Source of the DNA: Oscheius onirici
Taxonomy: Eukaryota > Nematoda > Chromadorea > Rhabditida > Rhabditidae
Direction: 5' to 3'
Assembly: GCA_932521025.1 (NCBI GenBank)
Contig: OW051469.1
Span: 6,088,398 to 6,152,397, forward strand
DNA length: 64,000 bases
Shown: piece after piece, positions 1 through 11,100 of the stretch
How the letters are laid out: every line of letters starts with the position of its first letter
Position numbering within the stretch: position 1 is the first letter of the stretch
Notes under the pieces: model-generated
What the model was told of the DNA's origin: nothing
Database searches by the model: none
The model's input: only the letters and a program-made list of their open reading frames with translations
Program-made: the position numbers and the translations under genes

Positions 1-50
1 TCTCGGACAATGTATTTTTAATTCTGGACTCATTCTGATCAACTCTGCAG

Positions 51-193
51 ACTATCTGAAAGCAGCCGCTCGACTAGCGCCTCCCCTGGCCCCAAATCTT
101 CTCGGTCAAATGCTCCTGGCTCAGCTCCCGATGCCAATATCTCGACCATCTCCTCCCGATCCTCTCCATAAGACGGAATCCGTCCAAATTTGA
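51..193 (+). CDS. Terminal exon of an upstream gene, product unknown
   Basis: An acceptor (AACTCTGCAG) ends at 50. The frame that follows stays open to TGA at 191-193 and encodes about 47 residues rich in Pro, Leu and Ala, including LAPPLAPNLLGQMLLAQLP. The rest of the gene would lie outside the window. I do not recognise the protein. The call rests on the acceptor, the open frame and coding-like codon use, so it is tentative. Confidence 0.4.
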
Positions 194-426
194 ACAGACA
201 TTATCATTGATCCGGTTCTATTTTGTGTATACAGTTGTGTCTACTCCCAGTGTGTGCAATGAAGTCCCGATGGACAGCAAGTGTGTCAACGGATGATTTA
301 GGAGGTCCGAGTGATAAAGACACTCCCCACGCGACTAATAGCTCCTAAAGGCTATGAGAGTGATGTGTTATGAGGGGAGGATTACCAAAGATTCATAAAG
401 GACGAATCGAGGGAAATATATTTCAG
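194..426. other. Short intergenic spacer
   Basis: No coding signal is visible. The stretch ends in TATATTTCAG directly before the ATG at 427, which looks like a cis- or trans-splice acceptor for the next gene. Confidence 0.3.
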
Positions 427-1710
427 ATGCAGACTCTGGTTGCGAAGGAGCCATTCTACCATGGCTACTTGGACAGTAGATCTGCAGCGAATAGATTGAA
501 GCAGCTGGGAGATTTCCTACTCTTTTTCACAGTATGATCCAATAACCAAACGATTCTTCTACGTCCTGAGCGTGTTTGGAGAAGATGGAACGGAGCATCA
601 TCACATCTTGAAGTTGGTGGATGAGACTTACACTCTCAACTGTTCCAGAACTCATTCCAATCCACTTTTGTGTGTCAGGCAAGGTAAAGTCTATAGGGTG
701 AGTGAATTTTTAAAAGCCTTAAGGTTCTGTTACAAACACGAAGTCCTCTTATACTCTCTTGATGTACGACTTTTGAGTTCGCGTACAATTTTACTGTTAG
801 TTTATGTAAGACACAGAACCCCACTTGTTCTGAGAGAAAACAACTGAACTGTGCTGGAAATTGTTCAGTTTTTTAAACAATATTATTTTAGACCAATGCC
901 CCATTGCTGATTCCTGTAGAAAATCCCTGGAAGATCTCTTTGAAACATGTGGAATTAAAGGATAACTTGATAAAGGGCCGATTTGATTCGGTCAAACTGG
1001 CTCGTCTCACAATGTACAAGGATTGTATTGATGTGGTCGCTAAGCAGGTTCGCGAAGGAGACAAGATCTGCCATTGGCTCGATACGAACGACTGGATGCG
1101 TGACTTGTCCCATCCCAATGTGCTCCATCTCTACGGTTACACTCACAAACCGACCATTCTCATAATGGAATACGCCCAGGAAGGAACTTTGAATGACTAC
1201 CTCGTTTTCCCTCTCCAAATCTCCGTCAAACATGCCATATTCTTGGCGAAACAGGTAGCTATGGGCTTGGAATATCTCCATATGGAACGTCTGATCATGG
1301 GAGAAGTCACGAGCAAGAACTGTCTCGTCTTCCGTCGCTCACATGTGAAACTCACGAACTATTGGCCATTTTACAAGAGGAATTGGAACTACGTTTGGAC
1401 AGCTCCTGAGATCAGTTCGGGAACAAAGTTCACCTATGCCAGTGACGTTTACTCTTTTGGTATTTTGTGAATTGGCTGTAAAGGCGGCGATAGAATTTGG
1501 GGAGATGATACGGAAGAAGTTATCAAGAACAAGAAGAAGAGGGGAAAACTGCCTCGAATCCCGAAAGAGACGCCAACAGAGGTGTTGAACTTACTCCGCA
1601 AGCATGTTCTGAAGACGGACCCGGAAAAGAGATACAATATTAGTCAAGTGTGCAGGAAATTCGAGAAGCTGAACAAGGACATGGTCAAATACAACAGAGA
1701 TCTGCGATAG
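427..1710 (+). pseudogene. SH2-tyrosine kinase homologue, catalytically dead, possibly decayed
   Basis: Exons are about 427-520, 533-697 and 892-1459, with a C-lobe segment to the TAG at 1708-1710. The product resembles the nematode Fer-type SH2-kinases: an SH2 start (EPFYHGYLDSRSAANRLKQL), an SH2 second half (FFYVLSVFGEDGTEHH), then a kinase domain. The glycine loop is lost (KGRFDSVKLA). The VAVK-type lysine may survive in VVAKQV. The HRD catalytic loop is replaced by LIMGEVTSKNC and the DFG by LTNY. The SH2 FLVRES stretch with its phosphotyrosine-binding Arg is missing, and no GT donor exists between the first two SH2 pieces. Around 1460 either an in-frame TGA interrupts the αF region or a 24 nt intron removes it. 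It is either a regulatory pseudokinase or a decaying gene; I lean to the latter. Confidence 0.6.
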
Positions 1711-2816
1711 AACGAGAGAAAAGTCTATAAAGAATTTCTCTTGACGTTTGTAAGAGATAGAGAAGATTTGGAAAGAGTCTCGAATTCACGGGAACCACGT
1801 CATTGCCTCCATTTCACTCCATCGTCTTTCCTGTCTAGCGCATCCGATTTCCACCGGCAGCTTTCTTCCAAAATGTGCCACATTTCATGACGTTAAGCTT
1901 GTGTTCCTTGGACGAATTAGACGTTTCTGGCTCTTGACCTTCTCTGTCGCAACAAGAGGGTAATCCCTGCTAACCCCTCTACCCTTTTGGAAGTTGTTCA
2001 GTTCCCTCTCTTGTCAACCTCCAATGTACTCTTATCCCTCCCGCACATTTGACGCCAAAACGGTCTAAATAGTATGTGATAAGCGAAGCAAATTGAAGCC
2101 TAGACCACCGTCGTCATAATTGCTCCAGTAGCAGACCGCCTACCTTGTCTATAGTTATCTTTCCTACACGTGCTTTCCCTCTACTAACATTTCCATTCCT
2201 GATGTCAGTTTTCTCAGTACCCGTGATTTTTACTCGATTTTCGTAACCAGGAGCAATATGGCCATTCATTTCTGACAAATGAGACAAAACTTCTCCCATC
2301 TATTTCTATAGCCAGTGTCAGTTTTAAGTCGATTCTTTACGTGATCGCATCGAGAAGGCTCCTTCTAAGTTTTTTCTCAAGGTTTACTCGGATTAGCTAC
2401 ACTGACAATGAGATATACAAATAACCAAAAATACGGTCTCTGATCTTACTAAACATTCTGCAAGTCACCGTATCTGCAATACCTTCTACTGAATTCAGTT
2501 CTTTTGAGTTCAATTGATCGCACCGTTCAAGGAAAGTTGTCTCCGAGATTTCCTGCTAAACATCTTCTTTCAAAAGACTCCGGAATAGAGAATAACGGTT
2601 GTTGACTCCAGCCTTGGGTTGTTTTCTCTTAGCTATGGAGAACAAAGAATATTCACATCAGTCTCGAAACTCCATACATCCCGAGTTTCTCAACAAAATG
2701 TCACATTCCCTTTCCGAACATATGAAAAAGTAGCTGTGACAACGACAACTCCTTGGGAAAGTCGCTTTCTTTCTTTCTCTCCTAGATTCTCCTCAAAGTT
2801 CTTCTTTCCAGATAGA
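1711..2816. other. Intergenic region, no gene seen
   Basis: About 1.1 kb of pyrimidine-rich sequence. I see no open frame with coding character, no RNA gene and no repeat shared with the rest of the window. It would contain the promoter of the peptide gene starting at 2817. A TTCTTTCCAG acceptor lies just before that ATG. Confidence 0.3.
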
Positions 2817-3017
2817 ATGTTCCTCTGTTTGTGTCTCTCGCTTCTCCTATCAGTCGCCAGCTGTGAAGAGGATCAGGCTGTCCAATGGCAACCAATGCTT
2901 CGACACCAGAGAGCCATTGCGCCGTCTTTCAGCTCCTGGTGTCTCTTTTATCCAGAACGCTGTCGTATGTTGCAAGGACATGAGGGAGGGCCAATGAAGA
3001 GATTCCGGTTCTTTTAA
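2817..3017 (+). CDS. Small secreted peptide precursor, candidate neuropeptide
   Basis: A 66-residue product starts at the ATG after the acceptor TTCTTTCCAG. Residues 1-16 are a clear signal peptide (MFLCLCLSLLLSVASC). The remainder carries two cysteines six residues apart in SSWCLFYPERCRM and ends in MKRFRFF. The ring C-x-F-x-P-x-x-C has the spacing and the Phe and Pro positions of arthropod allatostatin-C (CYFNPISC). CCHamide also has a C-x6-C ring. There is no obvious dibasic site directly before the ring and no amidation Gly after it, so the match may be chance. An AATAAA lies about 12 bp past the stop, which supports a real short transcript. Confidence 0.5.
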   Translation: MFLCLCLSLLLSVASCEEDQAVQWQPMLRHQRAIAPSFSSWCLFYPERCRMLQGHEGGPMKRFRFF

Positions 3018-3383
3018 GTTCTAAGGTTCAATAAACCTTTATTCTGTTAAAGAATCTCTTATTACGTAAAATCCCGCTATTATAGATACTAGAGGTTGGA
3101 GGGAAGAAGTGTCACAAAATCACGAAAAATGAGTGAGAAAGCCCAATGATAAAAAAAGGGGAGATACCGGGCAGTGCTGAGAAGTGGGGGAAAGGGCCCG
3201 AATATCCACGAATTGAACGGCTATACACGGTCTTCTATACACGAATCTAATCCAAGGGAGAGAAGGAAACAGAAATTCGTTACCGGCACGAGAGGACCAG
3301 TATTAACTTACGGGTCAAAATAGGATACAGAAATATGTGAGGAATGCGAGGCAATACATATTATGTGTTTCTTCTTCTTCTTT

Positions 3384-5065
3384 CTACCAAACCGGGTTGT
3401 TGTTCTGTTGATTACGACTGAGGATTGAGCGTACGTCGGAACAGAATCGAAGGGCATCTAGGAACGGGAGCAGATTCAGCAGACACGTATCGAAGGGATC
3501 CGAGAACCACGACGGAATCGGAATGGCATTTTCTACAAGTTTCAGATTGTTTTTTGTTCTCGCAACAAATTTGATGTTTGAATAATAGCGAAAACTCGAA
3601 AGATTGTTCGAACATATGATGGGAAACTTACGTGGGAACTTTCTATACGCTCCGGGCGAATTGTCTAGTATGAAGATGGAGCTCAAGTCATGATGAATCG
3701 CGCTGAGATCTTTGGTATACCCGCCGTAGTCCATTGTGCAGTGTTGCCGGAAGTACCTTCAGGTTGCCAAGATATAGCGAAAATGAAGAAAACTAACCTT
3801 CGATTTAAAATGTTGCGGCCGCGATCTAATTTGTCTGCGACGTGTGTTCCATAGACTTCCATACTGGCCGTGAAGACTACTAGATCGAACCTGAAATTAA
3901 ACAATAAACCTTTTAAGGGAAAATATACCATTGACTAACGACGGAGAGAAAATAATCGACATGAGGTCTAGCGTGAACTGAGAATCTAACTGGATGTCGA
4001 TCGATTGTCACCTGAAAGGCTATTTTTAGCGTGAGTGTAGATCAGAGTAATTTCCCGGTTTGCTTCTCACGACCTCGTATTTAAACGGAGGTAAAAATAG
4101 ATGAATCAACAAATCTTGTGGTCAGTTGAAAGCTTGTTGATTTGCTGTGCCGCGCCGCAGAATTCAGCGTTCCGGTCTAGAGGCGCGCCGCGTCGCAGAG
4201 GAATTTGAGAAAGAAAATAGGTTTTTGCATTTTTAAGTGCTTTATACTCATTTTTTCGACTTCTAGGTCGTTTTAATCGATTCAGTGTGAAAAAATACCC
4301 TAGAAAGGTCTCCTCCGGCAGAAAATTGAAGAGAAACCCCTTAGAAAGAGGCAAAATGATTGATAAACTGTGTATTCTTCCACTTCTCCATGTTTTCTCC
4401 TCAAATTTAGACCTTTCTAGGGTATTTTTTTACGCTGAATCGATTAAAACGACCTAGAAGTCGAAAAAATGAGTATAAAGCACTTAAAAATGCAGAAACC
4501 TATTTTCTTTCTCAAATTCCTCTGCGGCACGGTGCGCCTCTGTGGCCAGCGCTGCGCCGCAAAATCAACTAGTCTGGTTGAGAGGAATGAAACCGCCTAC
4601 CTTGATGGTAAAATCTGAAGGAGTTCCTGGAGGCACAACCGGACGCATAATACCGTCGTGATGCTGAAAATTATTCTTACTGGAGAGAGGGGGTTATACA
4701 ACTCACGGAATGTATTAGCGTCTCGTCCAAGTCCAGAACTAGGATTTTCTTCCGAACAATCACTGCAAATTATTCTTATTGGAGAGAAGACGTTATACAA
4801 CTCACGTAATCTGTGTGATGTCAATGGGGACAGAGGCACATGCTCGTATTTGACAACCTGATGTTTCGCGTACTGAAAACGGAATATTGAAAACAACTCT
4901 AATGAAATGGCTTACAACTCGATAGCTCTTCTTGAATCCTTTCATGAAAAAGCCGAAAACAGCGCCGAGCATAACGACGACGGCAGTTACCAGGCTCATC
5001 ATGTTTTTGAGCAAACTATGTGTCTGGCTTGGACGGCGTTCAGAAGACGTCTGATGAGGAGGCAT
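3384..5065 (-). CDS. CTDNEP1: CTD nuclear envelope phosphatase 1 (Dullard), cnep-1 orthologue
   Basis: Multi-exon HAD-family Ser/Thr phosphatase. In animals it acts on lipin at the nuclear envelope and ER and limits membrane lipid synthesis. Visible pieces in order: an N-terminal hydrophobic anchor ([19 protein letters not shown]), the catalytic [69 protein letters not shown], the motif around [16 protein letters not shown], and [20 protein letters not shown] near the C-terminus. The DLDET nucleophile, the TAS and the later Asp are all present, so it should be active. The start is the ATG at 5063-5065, just upstream of the anchor. One intron (about 4020-4610) contains a palindromic transposon. 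It is convergent with the peptide gene upstream. Confidence 0.93.
4129..4570. mobile_element. Foldback MITE, copy 1, in a CTDNEP1 intron
   Basis: Two long arms are inverted copies of each other. The left arm (about 4129-4310) includes CATTTTTAAGTGCTTTATAC and ACTTCTAGGTCGTTTTAATC. The right arm (about 4408-4570) is its reverse complement. Both arms carry GC-rich ends with CCGCGCCGCAGA-type sequence and TTGATTT at the tip. A second copy lies at 60458-60909. It has no transposase. Target duplications of this copy are not clean. Confidence 0.8.
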
Positions 5066-5808
5066 TGCCTATTTCATTCCCACTGAAAATTGTTGTACAT
5101 AAAAAGCAAAGACATCAAAAAAATTTGGGCAAGAAAGCAATCAGCATTCGATTAGTTCCGGTGAACGAAATCGATAGAAAGAATGGATGTTCTTTGCGAG
5201 ACATAAATTGGTGAGAAACAAAAAAAAACAAGGAAAACCTATTTTTGACGCATTCCTCTTACTTTTTGTTGTTTTAAAGTTTGCTTGAAGCTATTTTTGT
5301 AAAATTCGGAGAGTCCCGAAGAAAGAAATGAACGCCATTAAAAACTGCTTCAAGTAGCCGCTCTCTTCAGTTTTCATTGTTTTTTAGGCAATCTGGGCTT
5401 CCTGCTACAACCCAGCGTGCCAATATGCCTATTCTACCAAACAGAAGCCCCAAAAAGAAAATAGTTCCAGAAAAATTGAGGAAAAATAGGGAAGAAGAAG
5501 AATAAAGTTGCGGTTCGGTTCAAAAATGGCACCACGGCGAATCGAAAATGGCGCCAAGCAGCCTTGGCGTCAATCTCGTTCCGCAGCTCTCCAATTACCC
5601 TTCTTCTCCCCCGAATTGGCTATTTTCAGCCCGTTTTTTTTTATTTTTGTTACTATTCCAGCTTCTGCCATCCGATAACATCGAAACAGTCTCCGTCTTA
5701 CGTTGAAAATCCGTAGAAACAGTCTCGTTCACTGAAACTTTACCTCCATGAGACAACTCCTTTTTATTGACCTTGAATCCAATAAATAACCAACCCATTG
5801 TTTCAGGC
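5066..5808. other. Divergent promoter region of CTDNEP1 and the C3orf33-like gene
   Basis: These 740 bp separate two divergently transcribed genes. No coding sequence is supported. The segment ends in CCATTGTTTCAG directly before the start of the plus-strand gene. The AT-rich runs near 5220-5500 are low complexity. Confidence 0.35.
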
Positions 5809-7728
5809 ATGGGTGAAACCGATTCTGTGGCTCCGGCTCCACAGAAAGAAGCGGTCATAACAGCTCCGGCCGTTGAGCAGAACGCTCCCGTAGTCGTAGC
5901 TCCTTCTGTCAATTATGTAGATCCGCTAGACAGGTACCAGGCACTTATTGTTAGAGTAAGTTGCTTCCTATTGTCCTTTTCTTAAATTTGATGTTTCAGG
6001 GTACGATTATCGGAGTCGGATTGGCAGGTGTGGCCCTTTTCTTAAAGAACTCTAGAATTGTGAGTCCTTTCTTTCGTTTTCAGACGGACCTTCGCCTTTT
6101 TTCTTTTAAAGTTTATAAAGTCCTTTGAAGCCGTTTCTATCTCACTTCTTTCAATATTCATGTAGTCTTCATTCGATTCGTAGCGCGATTTGGTAAATAT
6201 TGACACTCAGTAATCCGCATTTCTTGTTTTTCTCAACCACTGATGTTCCTGCTCGCACATTATTTTGACACCCGAAAAGAACGCTTCAAAAACGCCAAAT
6301 AAATACGTATCTTTGTATCGTATATTTCTCTCGAATAATCTTTTTCCTTTTCAGTTCGCTAGATTCGAGCACGTAGGCCAGATCCCGAAGGAATTCATCA
6401 GAAAAGAGCTTGAACTAAAGGGTAAAATACAAGAGGTTGGCCTTTTCTTTGTATTGAACTTCAAACCCTGTTTCAGGTTCTTCCCGGTGGACACCTAAAA
6501 GTACTACATGAGCCGATTGTCAAGTTGCCATCAATTTTCCGCCGAAAACTCACAGACAAGGTACGTTTGTCCACAATATCTGGTCGATTCGCACTCTCTC
6601 TCTCTCAAGCCCTCTAATTGACTGGATTTAGACCGGTCTACTCAATGTTCGGCTGGCTGGAGTGGACATATCGGATGCCGGTCAACAGTTCATGTCGAAG
6701 GATTTGCGCCTCAAAAACAAGCCGGTCGTTTTCACGGTTATCAAAGTGAGTCAGACCGTTCTTTATCTCGAACGATTCCTTTTTTTTCAGCCGACCAATG
6801 AGTCCCCGGATGTTGTCGATGCCGACGTGACCGTTAAACAGGTTAGCCATTTCCGAGTTTCATCTTTTTTATGGGAAAATATAGAATTTTTTCACCCGTA
6901 CGAATCTAAACATCGAGCTGGTACGTCGAGGATATGCCCGAGTTCCGCCGCCGGACCATCCACGTCATCTCAAGGCTCTCCAATCTGTTCCTGCCTATTC
7001 TAGGCTAATTAGTAGACTTCTTATGAGCGAAAAGGTCCGTATAACTTTTTATTTTTAGCATAAACAAAGCTTTAGGTTGCCGAGAGACGCGGAGTAGGAG
7101 TTTGGGAGCGAGACACCTGGGTCGAATCGGTCCAATCTTATCCCAGTCAAGTTGGCCAAGTGGTTCGCAATGCCGCCGTTGTCAAAGCTCTGGTAAGTAT
7201 CTCTTTCACGAGATTATTTCGGGCAGGCGGATGATGCGAAGACTACTTGAGGTATCCTTGGTAAACATACTTTTTCCAAGTGAGAGGATCGTTGTACAGA
7301 GACGACCATTCTCGAGCACTGTTTGACGCCGTGTTACCCTATTGAGAGGACAAACGACTTTCCTCGCGCCATTTTTGTAGCTTTGTCCAGGCTATCTCAA
7401 CGTTTTCTACCTTCTGTTATGACTCAACTAGCAAACGATAAGAGACTGGCTCTGATTTTGAAAACGTTTTTGTATTGCTATTATGAGATCCTATTGCTAT
7501 TCTGTTACAAATTTTGCAGCAAAACAGACTCTGAAACGCTTGTTTCAGGTGCTGCTTTTCAACATCACCCGCGATGTGATCCTTTACGGAGTCAAGTTGA
7601 CGCAGCAGACGTACGCTCTAATTCTAGCTACCTGTGCATCGATCAATCGCGGATATGGCAAATTCTCGAAAGGCGTCGACAACATGACCACAAAATACAA
7701 CAATCTGAAAAACAGAGTCAAGCAGTAG
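5809..7728 (+). CDS. C3orf33: C3orf33-like membrane-anchored SNase-fold protein
   Basis: Several short exons join to a protein that begins MGETDSVAPAPQKEAV and has a membrane segment near residue 60 (GTIIGVGLAGVALFLKNSRI). This is followed by ARFEHVGQIPKEFIRKELEL, VLPGGHLKVLHEPIVKLPS, LLNVRLAGVDISDAGQQF, LNIELVRRGYARV and KVAERRGVGVWERDTW. The order TM segment, IP-x-EFIR, LPS/LPI, LLVxLAGV, LRRG and G-x-G-xW matches human C3orf33, which has a staphylococcal-nuclease-like domain. The biochemical role of that family is poorly defined. A C-terminal amphipathic stretch ends at the TAG 7726-7728, and AATAAA follows near 7911. The ATG follows a TTTCAG acceptor, consistent with trans-splicing. Confidence 0.8.
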
Positions 7729-8111
7729 AAAGATCCATAGCCGAAAGAAGCCTCCTCAATTGTTACGAGTTGTAGGGTCTTTTGTTCCCTGCAAAGTTAG
7801 GTAAAGCCCCGGTTGAAGTGTAGCTTTCTTTTTCTCGTTTAGGCACTGTACATTATTGCTCATTCTTCGTTTTGTTTTGTCTGACAATGAGGCAGAGAGT
7901 AATCAAACCCAATAAAAGTTTATTATTTGAGCTGCAACTAACCCCAATTCCGTTAAACGCGGTCCGAATATTATTGGTTTTCACTCCATTTTTATCGTCT
8001 TTTCAGGGAATGCTGAGTTAGACCTATTTTTGCACTGTAACTACTAAATTTTCACTCCAAAGGTTTGTTTTTGACAATTTTTTTTTTGAAAAGTTGCAAT
8101 TCTAGAAAGAT

Positions 8112-11100
8112 ATGGACCAGAACTGGTACGTCGACGATCTGTCAGTCAGCAGAAGCTCCGACACGTCGGATTCTGAGCGATCTCGAGCCGCGTGAGTTTT
8201 AATTGTTTTGCAAAGAAGTCCCTCACTTTTCCCAGTAGCCGAAAAGCACTGAATCACTTGGCTCTTTGACGCACTTCCTGTATGCCGGATTACCGCCTTC
8301 TGTTGTCATTTATCATACAATTAATTGATTCTCTTTTTGCTATTTTATGAGTGTGGGTGCTCCTTTAGAAAACCTTATTAGTCTCTTCTTTGGTCCAATG
8401 AATAAATCACGTCTTTTTTCCAGCTCGACTACCGAATCATCAACTGCCGGAAGTCTTGTCCGTCGCAGTTTGGTCAAGCCACCAAGTCTCAGCAAGGACA
8501 GCATGCAGGTGAGAATTTTTCTTAGTAATCTTGCTGGAAGACTTTTTACTATTTTCCCGTTCTTTTTGAAACTTAAAGACGGTGGGTTTAAAGCGAGCCT
8601 CCCCCTACTGCCTTTTATGTCAGTGTATTTGCCTCTTATCTAAGTTCATGAATGCAGGCAAAGCGGCCCGCCGCCTCACTCGCATGGCCTAGTGGATAAG
8701 AGCGTCGACTGTGAAACACATGGTCAGGGTTCGATTCCCCCGTGTGTCAAAAGTGTTTGACATGCTTCGATAGGTCTGCCATTCTCTTTTGTTCGTTATT
8801 CCACTTCGAAAAACTGATCTTTTTTCCAAAACTTGTTTCACTTGTCTCATTTTCATTACAACTAACCTCGCAACTTGACTGACGGTTTTCATACCAAAGG
8901 CGGGATTTTTAGCCAAAACAATGTTCTGCAAAGTTGTAGAGCATACGAAAAACTACAAGTTTGCAGAACATCGCAAAACTCAAAAACGCGTTACTTCGCG
9001 AGATACTATGTCAGCGCGCCGAGCCATCCAACTGTCCTCTTCAACTGGTGGTTTCGTCGCTCTTTGAGTTCTCCGTTTCACATAAAACTCTTTGAACTAA
9101 TATGCAGAAAAAATCGACAACACAAGGAATTGAACCTGTTACTTCAAAATTAGTAGAAACATATCTTATCCACTGCGCCAGAGTCATTTGCAGGCCGCCG
9201 CCGCGTTGAGATACCCTCGCTTTAAGGGCAGTTCCTGGGTCTTCGAATAATAGTTTGAACAAATGCCTTTTTGAATCAAATGAATCTTTGCATTTCTTTC
9301 ACTATTTTCTGCACCTCGTGAACTCCATTATGTTCTTTGGTCGCTGTCAGAATCACATCCACATTTAATTTGGCTCGTCTGATGGCCTCCTTCTAACAAT
9401 TTTAACCCTTGGGGAGCTGTAACAACTAGATCCTTCGAAAGAGCTCTTCCGAGCCTAATCTGCCGGTAGAAGTCCACCTCGGCGAATATATTTTCCCAGT
9501 CTCTTCGTAAACAAGCTTCGAGATCTTCAATTTCTCCCTATAACATCATATTTCTAACTTCGTATCCCATTGAATAGGATTCAACTCTCTGAAAAATATT
9601 AGAAAAGATGAAACCCCGTATTCCTACGTCATCCTCGGTTCCTAAGTAGCCATAGATCTTTCCAGCTCAACTTCCGAAAGACTCCCTTGCAATATGCTCA
9701 ATTGGTCGCCGATACGCCTCTTTACCTCTCCGCTCTGACAACTGGTCGTCTCGAGAAATAGAGGGACCCATCCCGTCATATTTCCTGTTCCTCTGATAAT
9801 GATTTACATATCACGAGGCGTCAGAGCAAGTGACATGGCCTAGGGCTATATTGCGCCCAGCTAATTGACAGATAATCCCGATCCGCCCCTTCTCAGGCTC
9901 TCTTTGCCCCCAGATCCAAGTCTTCCCGTCTCTATGGATTCCCGTTCAACAACACATCTGACCATGCCACGAAATTCTGGCCAACGCGTCTCTCCGAGAA
10001 TGCGACGGTTGGCTCAACAATTGGGAGCGATCAGAATCAGTCTCGATCCGCCATCTCCTCCCTCGTTAGAAACGTCTCCTGGTCCGACAATAGAGTGGAA
10101 CATCAGTCCCATGAACTACCTTCAAGTGCCCAGCTTTGATGCGGATGACATAACACGAATGGCAAGTCCTCCGCCGGATAGGAGAGCCTCATTTGCCTCA
10201 ACGGTCAGCGACGTCAGCTCCATCACTATTCCTATGAGTTCCAGCTATCAGAATCTCCTCAGTCCAATGTGGACATGTGTCAAGTACAGTAGCGACGAAT
10301 ATGACACTATTCATGAGCCGTATCGACGACCTCGAAGTGCTCAGGTTTGTTTCGGACACCTTTTTGCTGCAGTCAGCTGTTTCTCTCAGTTTGAGCGAGT
10401 AATTGATAACTCTTGCTCGCTTTTCTGTCGAAAAGATTCGATTTTTATCTGTTCATCAGTGACGCGATCTTTTTTCCGTACATGTTTTCCTCATTTCGAG
10501 CGTGTTATCAGAAGATCTTGTCCAATTCACGATTACCTCATTCATCAGGCTGACCTCTCAGAGTGTAAGATCTCGTCGTTAATCAACCTGTTTATACGCG
10601 CCAACAGTTTATTTATTTTGACGGAATCGAGGGGTATCATGCAGAAACGGTCGTTTCTTGGAATCCTTCGCCGCTATCAGGTCTCGACCACTGCCCAGTT
10701 TCTTCTCATCCAGGAGATGACATCCTGACCGTGTCGTAAAGGCATCTTCTTGATTGGAGCTGTCTTCTTGTTCGGGTAGACGGCTGCTTGACTTGGTGGA
10801 ATCACTGTAGAGACGAGCATCGCTGGTGGAGCCATGAGTGTTGACTTGACAATCCCGCTGCGTCGCAGTTCTGGGATTGGAATCCTCTTCTTTCCACAGT
10901 AGATTCTGGCCTTGGTAGAATCGCTGAGGAGCGCTTGAGGAAGCACTCGCACAACTTGTGAAAATAAAAGCAACAATACGCGCCAAGGCGAGAGTAATTC
11001 GACCTATAATCCTTCTCGTTTTACGACTGAAAACGAGTTGTCTCTGTTTTCTCCAAGTGTCCTGATTTAATCTTCATGTCACAATCAGCTGAGGCCTATC

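Noticed and set aside
8688..8760. Functional tRNA gene
   Set aside because: The A and B boxes are good, but acceptor, anticodon and T stems do not pair. It is treated as tRNA-derived repeat.
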